From: Halospina sp040196175
GTDB lineage: Bacteria > Pseudomonadota > Gammaproteobacteria > Pseudomonadales > Oleiphilaceae
Assembly (NCBI RefSeq): GCF_040196175.1
Contig: NZ_JBEFNF010000002.1
Coordinates: 124,001 to 188,000 of the forward strand
Direction: 5' to 3'
Length of the DNA stretch: 64,000 nucleotides
In this document: in pieces, positions 1-7,830 of the stretch
Position numbering within the stretch: position 1 is the stretch's first letter
Layout of the letters: each line of letters begins with the position of its first letter
The notes under the pieces: generated by a model
What the model saw: only the letters and a program-made list of their open reading frames with translations
Told to the model about the DNA's origin: nothing
The model's database searches: none
Made by a program: the position numbers and the translations under genes

Positions 1-285
1 AGGCCGGCAAGCCGGGGCAGGGATGACGCAATAGCAGGCATGAACGGGGCTCGTTCGGGTCAGTATATAAAGTGACGATAGCAGATTTCCGGGCTCAGTG
101 AGGCGGCTCGGGGATCGAGGGCTTTCGTTAAGAAGTCCCTTATCGGGGCAATTCCTGGCGCAACGTCTCTGATTGCTTCGTCGCGACCGGAAGCATTGCT
201 AACGGATTACTCGTTTAAGGAGTCGTACTGTTATTTGCTGGATAACTGATTCGGGACCACACTTAGATCGACAGTAGGTCGATAC
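1..285. other. Left-edge non-coding stretch
   Basis: I see no convincing gene here. A perfect 6-bp inverted repeat, ATCGAC and GTCGAT with a 5-base spacer, lies at 267-283, about 20 bases before the start of the next gene, and could be an operator; this is only a suggestion. The long antisense frame through this area has no recognisable protein character. Confidence 0.4.
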
Positions 286-300
286 TTGGAGCAGCCTGAC

Positions 301-1053
301 ATGCGGATATTCAAATCGTTTCTGACAGTAGCAGCCTTTCTGGTAACGGGCTTGTTCGCGGCAAACAGCCTCGCAGAGCTCAAAGACTATGACGTTATGA
401 CGGAAACCTACCCGCCGTATAACTTCAAGCAGTCCGGTCAATTGAAGGGGATTGCTGTGGAGATGCTGCTGGCAGCGTCCCAGAAAGGCGAGCTGGGGCT
501 GTCGAGGGATGATATCCGTCTTCTGCCCTGGGCAAGGGGGTACCAAAATGTTCAGGAACAGCCAGGCTCCATGCTGTTCTCCACAACGCGCACCGAGAGT
601 CGCGAGGATCTATTCCGGTGGGCGGGGCCCATAACCGAGACCAGCGTGGCATTGATTGCCCGCAAGGGCGCCGATCTGTCATTTGAAAACCAGTCTGACT
701 ACGCGTCACCAACGATTGCCGTGGTGCGGGATGACGTCGCGGAAAGCCTTGTCAGAGACAAAGGAGCGCAGGATAACAATCTTGACGTCACCTCCAGGCC
801 TGAACCTGCGATGCGCAAGCTAGCTGCTGGCAGAGTCGATGCATGGGCCTACGAGGCGAACGTCGCCTTCTGGCTTCTTAACAGCGAAGACTACGATACG
901 GATAATTACGAGGTCGTTGATGTGTTGAGTGAATCCGAGCTGTTCTATGCCTTTCACAAAGACACACCCGATAAGGTGGTCGATAGCCTTCAGGATGCGC
1001 TTGATGCCCTGTCAGAAAAAGAGCGCGATAAGATTCTGGATCAATACCTCTGA
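301..1053 (+). CDS. Periplasmic substrate-binding protein, family 3 type
   Basis: This 250-residue protein looks like a periplasmic type 2 (family 3) solute-binding protein. It opens with a signal peptide (about residues 1-25, ending in NSLA) and then has the family-like stretch around YPPYNF that usually lines the ligand site. The ATG at 301 is preferred over an upstream TTG because GGAG at 288-291 sits nine bases ahead of it and the signal peptide begins exactly there. No permease or ATPase gene is adjacent, so it is either an orphan, serves a distant transporter, or acts as a sensor. The ligand cannot be told from the sequence; similar proteins bind amino acids or other small polar molecules. 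It runs convergent with trpC. Confidence 0.75.
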   Translation: MRIFKSFLTVAAFLVTGLFAANSLAELKDYDVMTETYPPYNFKQSGQLKGIAVEMLLAASQKGELGLSRDDIRLLPWARGYQNVQEQPGSMLFSTTRTESREDLFRWAGPITETSVALIARKGADLSFENQSDYASPTIAVVRDDVAESLVRDKGAQDNNLDVTSRPEPAMRKLAAGRVDAWAYEANVAFWLLNSEDYDTDNYEVVDVLSESELFYAFHKDTPDKVVDSLQDALDALSEKERDKILDQYL

Positions 1054-1113
1054 ACAGCAGGGCGCTGCGTTCAGATCAGAGCCGGGAGCGCTTGCTTGTG
1101 GCTCCATCAGACA

Positions 1114-1911
1114 TCAGGTAAACAGCGTCGCCAGCCTGTCGCCGGGGCTCTCGGCCCGCATGAACGATTCCCCGACGAGGAAGGCATGGATGCCACGCTT
1201 GCGCATGGCTTCTGCGTCTTCCCGGGTATGGATGCCGCTCTCGGTGACAGTAAGCCGATCCTCCGGCACGCGCTGATGCAGATCCAGGGTGGTCGCCAGT
1301 GATACCTCAAAGGTGTGCAGGTCGCGGTTGTTGATGCCGAGCAGGGGGCAATCCACCTGCAGCGCCTGATCCAGTTCCGCCTGATTGTGCACTTCCACCA
1401 GTACATCCATGTTCAGCTCCCGGGCAAGGCCTGCCATGGTCTGCATCTGAGTGAGCGACAGGCAGGCCGCGATCAGAAGGACGCAGTCAGCACCTGCAAT
1501 GCGGCTTTCATGGATCTGGTAATCATCCACCATGAAGTCTTTGCGAAGAACGGGGAGCGTGCAGGCGTTGCGGGCATCCAGGAGATCGGCCTCGCTGCCC
1601 TGAAAAAAGTCTCTGTCGGTGAGCACGGACAGGCAGGCAGCACCGTGGGCTTCGTAGTCGCGCGCAATCACCGCCGGATCATAGGGGTCGCGGAGCACGC
1701 CAGCGCTGGGAGACGCACGCTTGATTTCGGCGATCACCCCCGGACCCCCGGCATCGATGTGCCTGTGCACAGTGGCGGCGAAGCCACGTGTTGCTGGTTG
1801 CTCACGGGCTTCGGCACGGCATGCCTCAAGGGGCAGGCGCCGCCGGCGTTCAGCCAGTTCCTCGTGTTTGCGCGCGATAATGCGCCGCAGAACCGTGGGT
1901 GTGTCGTTCAT
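1114..1911 (-). CDS. trpC: Indole-3-glycerol phosphate synthase TrpC
   Basis: TrpC closes the indole ring of CdRP to give indole-3-glycerol phosphate, the fourth step of tryptophan synthesis, in the cytoplasm. At 265 residues it has the normal size for a stand-alone enzyme with no PRAI domain fused. Recognisable barrel motifs include the AEIKRASPS segment with the catalytic lysine, the RKDF segment with the second lysine, INNRDL, and the ESGI phosphate-binding turn near the C-terminus. The start overlaps the end of trpD by four bases, so the two are translationally coupled. It is the last gene of the trpE-G-D-C operon; trpF, trpB and trpA are not in this window. Confidence 0.97.
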   Translation of the reverse strand: MNDTPTVLRRIIARKHEELAERRRRLPLEACRAEAREQPATRGFAATVHRHIDAGGPGVIAEIKRASPSAGVLRDPYDPAVIARDYEAHGAACLSVLTDRDFFQGSEADLLDARNACTLPVLRKDFMVDDYQIHESRIAGADCVLLIAACLSLTQMQTMAGLARELNMDVLVEVHNQAELDQALQVDCPLLGINNRDLHTFEVSLATTLDLHQRVPEDRLTVTESGIHTREDAEAMRKRGIHAFLVGESFMRAESPGDRLATLFT

Positions 1912-2948
1912 CCCTGCTGCTCCATTTGCTGGCTCAGGGTGGCGAGCTGTTCCATCCGTTGCTGGGCCGAGCCATTGGCCATGGCGGCCAGGGCCTTTTG
2001 CGCTCCGGTTTGCAGGGTGTCGGCCAGGTCGGCTGCGTAGAGGGCGGCGCCGGCGTTGAGGGCGATCATATCCCGAGCTAGGGCGGCCCGTTGACTCGGG
2101 TTAGGGCTCAGCGCTTCATGAATCAGTGCCAGGGATTCAGCGGCGTCGGCCACCTGCAGGTCAAAGATCGGTTGTGCTTTGATCCCCATGTCCTCGGGGC
2201 GGATGTGGTATTCACTGACCTCGCCATTTTTGAGTTCCGCCACGCGGGTGCGGCTGGCCAGGCTGATCTCGTCCAGGCCGTCCTCGGAATGCACGACGAG
2301 TATGTGGTCGCTGCCGAGCCGGCGCAGCACTTCCGCCATGGGCACACAGAGATCGCCGTTGAATACGCCGATCACCTGGTGTTTCACGCCGGCCGGGTTG
2401 GTCATGGGGCCGAGGATATTGAACAGCGTGCGGATGCCCAGCTCCTTGCGGGGCCCCACGGCGTGTTTCATGGCGGTATGATGGTTGGGGGCGAACATGA
2501 AACCCACGCCCAGCTCGTGCACGCAGCGCCTGATCTGCTCCGGCGTCATGTTCAGGCGCAGTCCGGCCTGGTCAAGCAGGTCCGAGCTGCCGCTGCGCGA
2601 GGATACCGAGCGGTTGCCGTGTTTCGCCACATGCCCGCCGGCGGCAGCGATAACAAAAGTCGCGGCGGTGGAAACGTTGAACAGGTTGGCACCGTCACCG
2701 CCAGTACCGACGATGTCCACCACATTGGGCACCTTCAGCGTGACGTCGGTGGCCAGTTCACGCATGACCTCCACGGCGCCGGTGATCTCGTCGATGGCCT
2801 CGCCTTTCATGCGCAGTCCGACCAGGAAACCGCCGATCTGAGCCTCTGTAGCCTCGCCCTGCATGATGGTGCGCATCACCGCTTTCATGTCCGCGGTGCT
2901 CAGGTCCTGTCGTTCGGTCACCTTGGCGATGGCGGTCTGGATGTCCAT
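1908..2948 (-). CDS. trpD: Anthranilate phosphoribosyltransferase TrpD
   Basis: TrpD transfers the phosphoribosyl group of PRPP to anthranilate. The 346-residue length matches free-standing TrpD rather than a TrpGD fusion. The glycine-rich PRPP site GTGGDG and the following NVST are present around residues 80-90, as is KHGNRSVSS, both signatures of the family. The gene lies six bases after trpG and overlaps trpC by four bases. Expression probably follows the trp attenuator upstream of trpE. Confidence 0.97.
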   Translation of the reverse strand: MDIQTAIAKVTERQDLSTADMKAVMRTIMQGEATEAQIGGFLVGLRMKGEAIDEITGAVEVMRELATDVTLKVPNVVDIVGTGGDGANLFNVSTAATFVIAAAGGHVAKHGNRSVSSRSGSSDLLDQAGLRLNMTPEQIRRCVHELGVGFMFAPNHHTAMKHAVGPRKELGIRTLFNILGPMTNPAGVKHQVIGVFNGDLCVPMAEVLRRLGSDHILVVHSEDGLDEISLASRTRVAELKNGEVSEYHIRPEDMGIKAQPIFDLQVADAAESLALIHEALSPNPSQRAALARDMIALNAGAALYAADLADTLQTGAQKALAAMANGSAQQRMEQLATLSQQMEQQG

Positions 2949-2954
2949 GGTGGT

Positions 2955-3548
2955 TTACTCTTGGTTTGGCATATTCAGGAAGTTCTGCAGCAGTTCGTGC
3001 CCGTGGCGCGTCATGATCGACTCCGGATGGAACTGCACCCCCTCGATGGCCAGCTGACGGTGTCTCAGCCCCATGATCTCTTCCATGGAGCCGTCCTCAT
3101 TCTCGGTCCAGGCCGTGATCTCGAGTTCGTCATCAGGCCAGTGGTCCTTATCGACCACCAGGGAATGGTAGCGCGTAGCCTCAAACGGGTTGTCGAGCCC
3201 TGCAAAGACGCCTTCGTTGCGGTGGTGGATCAGGGATGTCTTGCCATGCATGACCTGCCCGGCACGGATCACCTTGCCGCCGAAGACCTGGCCGATGCAC
3301 TGGTGCCCAAGGCAGACCCCCAGGAGCGGCAGGCGACCCGCGAAGCGGCGCACCACCTCCAGCGAGATGCCGGCCTCGTCCGGTGAACAGGGCCCGGGCG
3401 AGATCACGATCCGCTCCGGTGCCATGGCTTCGATCTCATCAACGCTGATGGCATCGTTGCGGTGCACGATCACTTCGGCGCCGAGTTCGCCCAGATACTG
3501 GACCACGTTGTAGGTGAAGGAGTCGTAGTTGTCGATCATCACAAGCAT
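2955..3548 (-). CDS. trpG: Anthranilate synthase glutamine amidotransferase subunit
   Basis: This 197-residue class I glutamine amidotransferase supplies ammonia to TrpE for anthranilate formation. The catalytic triad is visible: nucleophile Cys79 in GVCLGHQ, and His174 and Glu176 in QFHPES. Its position directly after trpE and before trpD supports the trp role, although proteins of this group often also serve PabB in folate synthesis. An AGGAGAAGG ribosome-binding site precedes the ATG at 3548. Confidence 0.95.
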   Translation of the reverse strand: MLVMIDNYDSFTYNVVQYLGELGAEVIVHRNDAISVDEIEAMAPERIVISPGPCSPDEAGISLEVVRRFAGRLPLLGVCLGHQCIGQVFGGKVIRAGQVMHGKTSLIHHRNEGVFAGLDNPFEATRYHSLVVDKDHWPDDELEITAWTENEDGSMEEIMGLRHRQLAIEGVQFHPESIMTRHGHELLQNFLNMPNQE

Positions 3549-3564
3549 GCTGGTTTCCTTCTCC

Positions 3565-5046
3565 TCAGTGGTCGAAATCCGTTAGGGCCATATCGGCGGC
3601 CCGGAAAATCGCGCGGCCTTTGTTCTGGGTTTCCTGCCATTCCAGGTTGGGTACGGAGTCCGCCACTACCCCGGCGCCTGCCTGGATGTGCAGGGTACCG
3701 TCTTGGATGACGGCGGTGCGGATGGCGATGGCGGTGTCCATGTTCCCGCTCCAGGACAGGTAGCCCACGGCGCCGCCGTAGATCCCGCGCTTGACCGGCT
3801 CCAGTTCGTCCAGAATTTCCAGCGCCCGGATCTTGGGGGCGCCGCTCAGCGTCCCTGCCGGCAGGGTGGCGCGCAGCACGTCAATGCAGGATAGGCCTTC
3901 GCGCAGCCGGCCGGTGACGTTGGAGACGATGTGCATGACATGAGAATAGCGTTCCACCGTCATGGTATCCGTCAGGCTTACCGATCCGGTTTCACTCACC
4001 CGGCCGATGTCGTTGCGCCCCAGGTCGATCAGCATCAGATGCTCGGCGCGTTCCTTGGGATCAGCCAGCAGTTCCTGTTCCAGCGCCTGGTCCTGTTCGC
4101 GGTTGGTGCCGCGCTTGCGGGTACCCGCAATGGGGCGAACCGTGACTTCTTCGTCCTCTACCCTTGCCAGGATCTCCGGCGAGGAACCCACAATGTGGAA
4201 ATACTTCAGGTTGAGAAAATACATATAGGGCGATGGGTTGAGGCAGCGCAGGGCGCGGTACAGGTTCAGAGGCGGTGCCTCGAAGGCCACGGACATGCGC
4301 CGCGAAAGCACCGTCTGCATAACATCGCCGGCCAGCACGTACTCGCGGATCTGCTCGACCGCTGCCTCGAAATCGTGCTGACTGAAGTCCGAATGGAAGT
4401 CCCGCTCTTCAATGCGGTTACCCGTGGCTTGCGAGACAGGGCTGGTGACACGGGTCTCACGCAACTGCTTTTCCAGCGCGTCCAACCGCTCCACCGCTGT
4501 GTCGTAGCTTCCGGGGAGGGCTGGACTGGCCTGGACGATCAGGTGCAGCTTGCCACGCAGGTTGTCGAAGACAACGACCTCATCAGAGACCATCAGCAGC
4601 ACATCCGGCGTGCCCAGTTCATCCGGCGGCACCGAGTCATGCAGGCGGGGCTCGATGAAGCGCACGGTGTCGTAGCCGAAGTAACCCACCAGGCCACCGT
4701 TGAAGCGGGGCATGTCCGGCAGGTCCGGCGAATGGTAACGGGCCTGAAAGGCTTCGATGTACGCCAGCGGGTCCTCGGCGGTCAGCTCTTCAATGGTGCC
4801 GTCATCGGATTCATGCACCACCTGGTGGCCGCTTACCCGCAGCCGCTCGCGGGCCGGCAGGCCGATGATCGAGTAGCGGCCCCATTTCTCGCCGCCCTGG
4901 ACGGATTCCAGCAGGTAGGAGTAGGCGCCGTCAGCCAGCTTGAGATAGGTGCTCAGCGGGGTGTCGAGATCCGCAAATACTTCGCGGTGGACGGGGATGC
5001 GGTTATAGCCTTCACCGGCGTAGGCGTCGAACTGTTCGGGCGTCAT
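3565..5046 (-). CDS. trpE: Anthranilate synthase component I TrpE
   Basis: TrpE converts chorismate to anthranilate with ammonia from TrpG, and is the committed and feedback-inhibited step of tryptophan synthesis. The 493-residue chain has the N-terminal regulatory part, including LLES around residues 45-48 where family members bind tryptophan, and the C-terminal chorismate-binding domain with PIAGTRKRG, DLGRNDIGRV and GTLSGAPK. The ATG at 5046 has AGGAA eight bases ahead, and that ribosome-binding site comes straight after a run of six T on the sense strand, as expected when an attenuator ends just before the gene. It is the first structural gene of the operon. Confidence 0.97.
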   Translation of the reverse strand: MTPEQFDAYAGEGYNRIPVHREVFADLDTPLSTYLKLADGAYSYLLESVQGGEKWGRYSIIGLPARERLRVSGHQVVHESDDGTIEELTAEDPLAYIEAFQARYHSPDLPDMPRFNGGLVGYFGYDTVRFIEPRLHDSVPPDELGTPDVLLMVSDEVVVFDNLRGKLHLIVQASPALPGSYDTAVERLDALEKQLRETRVTSPVSQATGNRIEERDFHSDFSQHDFEAAVEQIREYVLAGDVMQTVLSRRMSVAFEAPPLNLYRALRCLNPSPYMYFLNLKYFHIVGSSPEILARVEDEEVTVRPIAGTRKRGTNREQDQALEQELLADPKERAEHLMLIDLGRNDIGRVSETGSVSLTDTMTVERYSHVMHIVSNVTGRLREGLSCIDVLRATLPAGTLSGAPKIRALEILDELEPVKRGIYGGAVGYLSWSGNMDTAIAIRTAVIQDGTLHIQAGAGVVADSVPNLEWQETQNKGRAIFRAADMALTDFDH

Positions 5047-5058
5047 GGGTCGTTCCTG

Positions 5059-5132
5059 AAAAAAGCATGGGCATTATAGGATCGTGACTTTCGCCACGGG
5101 CGCTCAATGGTGACGCTTTACCATCGCCAGCG
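5059..5132 (-). promoter_or_regulatory. trp attenuator
   Basis: Read on the minus strand, 5120-5132 (the final Arg-Trp-Arg-Trp codons) pairs with 5101-5111 in an 11-bp stem with a two-base bulge. Next, 5093-5098 pairs with 5083-5088 around a GAAA loop. The same 5093-5098 arm can pair instead with 5066-5072 (one bulge, one G-U), which would place a stem immediately before six T at 5059-5064. This gives competing structures as in classical attenuators. The hairpins are seen; their roles are inferred, and the terminator stem is weaker than usual. Confidence 0.6.
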
Positions 5133-5192
5133 CGGGTTGGCCCAGCGTGCGGGGTGCACGATCAGCGTTGCTTCTTTCAGTCCGGCGGTCAC
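5118..5192 (-). CDS. trpL: trp operon leader peptide
   Basis: A 24-codon reading frame begins with GTG at 5192 and stops at 5118, 71 bases before trpE. A strong GGGAGAG ribosome-binding site (5198-5204) sits five bases before the GTG. The peptide ends in RWANPRWRW, so three of its last nine residues are tryptophan, which is the hallmark of an attenuation leader. The last two Trp codons lie inside one arm of a stable hairpin (5101-5132). The known logic is that ribosome stalling at Trp codons when charged tRNA-Trp is short prevents that hairpin and lets transcription continue into trpE. It is unusual only in its GTG start; the gene is too short for ordinary gene callers. Confidence 0.85.
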   Translation of the reverse strand: MTAGLKEATLIVHPARWANPRWRW

Positions 5193-5274
5193 GGACGCTC
5201 TCCCGATCATTGAAATAACATAGTCAGGTTAGCGAAGAGGTCTGAAGTAAGCAACCGTCGCCGACCCATATCGA

Positions 5275-5293
5275 TAGAATGATACGGATTCGT
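5275..5293 (+). promoter_or_regulatory. Possible weak Fur box before the fhuF-like gene
   Basis: The sequence here contains AATGATA followed by GGATTCGTATT and matches 11 of 19 positions of the Fur consensus. It also contains a perfect ATACG/CGTAT inverted repeat. It is weaker than the two Fur boxes near iucA and iutA, but it lies in the right place, about 80 bases before the iron-uptake genes. Confidence 0.35.
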
Positions 5294-5369
5294 ATTTGCG
5301 GTATTCTTTTCTCCGCTGCACAATAAGCGGTGTTCTTTCCTTTCTGATTACCGGACCCGCGAGCGCGTT

Positions 5370-6143
5370 ATGCAGGCATCGGATCATTGGGATACATCAG
5401 CCTTTCTGGCGCTGGCAGCCCGGGTCCACCCGGGGCTGAACGGCATGGCGACGCCTTCCCCCGAACCGGGCCTGTCCCATGGTGCTGACAATACGCCGGT
5501 GATCAGCACGGTTCACAGCATCTGGGCGAATGCTTATCCAGAGGCGGGGCAGCCGTACTCGTCTGTACGCACCTGGACGCTGCTGGTCTGGCAACCGGTG
5601 TTTCTCTCCGTTCTGGGTGTACACGGCGCCGATGCCGTGGTGCCTGTGGGCCGGCTCTGGCAACGGGTTGAACAGGGCGTGGTGGCCGGTTTCCGGATGC
5701 CCGAGGACTGGCCCGCCGCGGCCGGGGAAGAAAGCGAGCGCATTCATGAGGCGGCTGCCCGCCTGATGGCAGTGCGGGATGCGCTACTGGCGGATTTGCG
5801 GCAGATCGTGCGCATCAAGCCGCTGACGGCCAACCGACTGCTGGCGGATATCCTTCTCATGGCACTTCAGCGGCTGGCGGTGACCCTGCCCGGATTCACC
5901 AATGAGCGTGTGCAGACGCTCGGCGAGGTCTGGCTGGCAGCGATGGGGCTGAAAGACCAGAGCCGGTATCTGCTCCTGACTCTCAGCAGCGGACGGGAGG
6001 TTCTGGGGCTGGAGCGCCGCGCCTGTTGCATGCACTACCGGCGGGATGACGGCTGCTACTGCTCGTCCTGCCCCAAACTGACCCATTCTGAACGCACTCG
6101 GCGTCAACTGGAGGAGCTGAGCCATGACGCTGTCGCTGTCTGA
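5370..6143 (+). CDS. fhuF: FhuF-like siderophore-iron reductase
   Basis: This 257-residue protein resembles FhuF, the cytoplasmic [2Fe-2S] protein that reduces Fe(III) in imported hydroxamate siderophores and so frees the iron. The diagnostic C-terminal cluster motif, two adjacent cysteines, ten residues, then C-x2-C, is complete near residues 224-239 (CCMHYR ... CSSC). The N-terminal part is less conserved. The gene overlaps the next ATPase gene by 20 bases, and the following genes encode a hydroxamate-type importer, which supports the role. Aerobactin, whose biosynthetic operon lies next door, is the likely substrate, but that is inference. Confidence 0.85.
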   Translation: MQASDHWDTSAFLALAARVHPGLNGMATPSPEPGLSHGADNTPVISTVHSIWANAYPEAGQPYSSVRTWTLLVWQPVFLSVLGVHGADAVVPVGRLWQRVEQGVVAGFRMPEDWPAAAGEESERIHEAAARLMAVRDALLADLRQIVRIKPLTANRLLADILLMALQRLAVTLPGFTNERVQTLGEVWLAAMGLKDQSRYLLLTLSSGREVLGLERRACCMHYRRDDGCYCSSCPKLTHSERTRRQLEELSHDAVAV

Positions 6144-6894
6144 CATCCGCGTTCATCGGGATGGGCGCGCCATACTCGCTCTGGATGAACTGACGCTTCG
6201 TGATGGCGAGTTTACTGCCATCCTTGGGCACAACGGCTCCGGCAAGTCCACTCTCATGCAGGTGATGGCGCGGCAGATGAAACCGGACGGGGGCATGATC
6301 CGGCTCGATGACCAGCTCCTCGAGCGTTACAGCCAGCGGGAGCTGGCCCGTCGCATGGCCTTCCTGCCACAGCAGCTGCCGGAGGTTGCGGGGCTGGATG
6401 TGCGTGAGCTGGTCCGCCTGGGCCGCTTTCCCTGGCGGGGACTGGTGCGGCGCTGGCACCGCGACGATGCCACGGCGGTGGACTGGGCCCTGGAACAGAC
6501 CAGTATGGCGAATTATGCCACCCACCTGGTGGATGAACTGTCCGGCGGTGAGCGCCAGCGTGCCTGGATCGCCATGCTGCTGGCACAGGAGGCGCCGCTT
6601 CTGTTGCTGGACGAGCCCACATCAGCGCTGGACCTGTCCCATCAGTACGAATGCATGGCGCTTCTGAGCGACCTTAACCAGTCCGCTGGTCGTGGCGTGG
6701 CGGTGATCCTGCACGATGTGAATCTGGCGGCGCGTTACGCCGACCGGGTGATCGCGCTCAAGCAGGGCGAGGTGGCTTTTGATGGCACCCCGCAAGCGAT
6801 GCTTTCGTCCGAGCTGCTTACGATGCTGTACGGCATCGACATCAACCTGATCGCCCAGCCCGGCACACAGCGCCCGGTTGCGGTGGTCGCCTGA
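6124..6894 (+). CDS. fhuC: Ferric-siderophore ABC transporter ATPase (FhuC-like)
   Basis: The 256-residue ATPase powers ferric-siderophore import across the inner membrane. Walker A is GHNGSGKS at residues 35-42, the ABC signature LSGGERQR is at 139-146, and Walker B LLLLDE is at 159-164, followed by the D-loop SALD and the switch histidine in ILHDVNLA. These are typical of the FecE/FhuC/BtuD group. It overlaps the upstream fhuF-like gene and is followed directly by the binding protein and permease, so the four form one operon. Confidence 0.9.
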   Translation: MTLSLSDIRVHRDGRAILALDELTLRDGEFTAILGHNGSGKSTLMQVMARQMKPDGGMIRLDDQLLERYSQRELARRMAFLPQQLPEVAGLDVRELVRLGRFPWRGLVRRWHRDDATAVDWALEQTSMANYATHLVDELSGGERQRAWIAMLLAQEAPLLLLDEPTSALDLSHQYECMALLSDLNQSAGRGVAVILHDVNLAARYADRVIALKQGEVAFDGTPQAMLSSELLTMLYGIDINLIAQPGTQRPVAVVA

Positions 6895-6912
6895 CAGGAG
6901 TTGCCCGCACTC

Positions 6913-7830
6913 ATGGCTCTGCAACTGAAACATTACCTGACCCTGATCCTGGGCATTGGCCTGACGCTTGCCGCTCAGGCGCAGATTACCGTCACCGACA
7001 GCCGGGGCGAGCAGACGCTCGAATCGGTCCCTGAGCGCGTGGTGGTGCTGAACTGGTCCATGGCGGAGAACCTGGTGGAGCTTGGCGTTGATCCCGTTGG
7101 CGTGGCGGACGTCGCCGGTTACCGCAAGTGGGTGGTGCGCCCAGAACTGCCGGGGTCGGTGGCCAATGTGGGTAAGCGCTCGGAACCGAACATGGAGAAG
7201 ATTGCGTCCCTGGAACCGGACGTCATTGTGCTTTCCACGGACCAGGCCGGGTTGGCCGACAAGATGAGCCGGGTGGCGCCGGTGCTGTTTTTCGATGCGT
7301 TCCGCAAGGATCACAGTAACGCTGAAAAGGCACGCTCAATCTTTCTGGAACTGGGCCGGCTCTTCGAGCGCGAGGACAAGGCCCGGCATAAACTCAAGGC
7401 GCTGGAAGCCCGTTTGATATGGCTGCGTGGCCGTATCCGTGATCATTTCGGGGACGAGCTGCCCCGGGTTACCAGCGTGGGCTTTGCCAGCCCGACCGTG
7501 GTGCGTGTATTTGGGCGCAATAGTATGCCCTGGTACGCCCTCCGCCAGCTGGGCCTGGAATCGGCAATGCCGCAGCCGGCCAGCCAGTGGGGCCAGACCC
7601 AGAGAAAAGTGGCCGATCTGAATCAGGTCGACCGCGAGGACGTATTGCTTTATTTCAAGCCCACGGTTCTGGCCGGCGATCTGTTGGAGAAGCCGCTCTG
7701 GAACGCCCTTCCGGTAGTCGAAGCAGGGCGGGTGGCCCCCATTGAGCCCACCTGGGTCTATGGCGGCGCCATGTCGCTGCGCTACCTGGCCGAGAACATG
7801 ACGGATGCCCTTCTGACCATTGAACCCTGA
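6913..7830 (+). CDS. fhuD: Periplasmic ferric-siderophore binding protein (FhuD-like)
   Basis: A 305-residue periplasmic binding protein of the iron-siderophore class that delivers ferric hydroxamates to the permease. It has a signal peptide ending near AQA and then the usual opening strand ITVTDSRG; PERVVVLNWS and the EPDVIV segment fit the FhuD/FecB fold. I prefer the ATG at 6913 to a TTG at 6901 because AGGAG (6896-6900) abuts the TTG directly, while it lies 12 bases from the ATG, which is a little long. The stop codon overlaps the start of the permease gene. Confidence 0.88.
   Translation: MALQLKHYLTLILGIGLTLAAQAQITVTDSRGEQTLESVPERVVVLNWSMAENLVELGVDPVGVADVAGYRKWVVRPELPGSVANVGKRSEPNMEKIASLEPDVIVLSTDQAGLADKMSRVAPVLFFDAFRKDHSNAEKARSIFLELGRLFEREDKARHKLKALEARLIWLRGRIRDHFGDELPRVTSVGFASPTVVRVFGRNSMPWYALRQLGLESAMPQPASQWGQTQRKVADLNQVDREDVLLYFKPTVLAGDLLEKPLWNALPVVEAGRVAPIEPTWVYGGAMSLRYLAENMTDALLTIEP

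Noticed and set aside
2091..3386. 431-codon frame antisense to trpD and trpG
   Set aside because: A shadow of two certain genes with no ribosome-binding site and no domain character. The same applies to 3931-5079 opposite trpE, 29743-30657 opposite the RND permease, and 38489-39862 opposite nirS.
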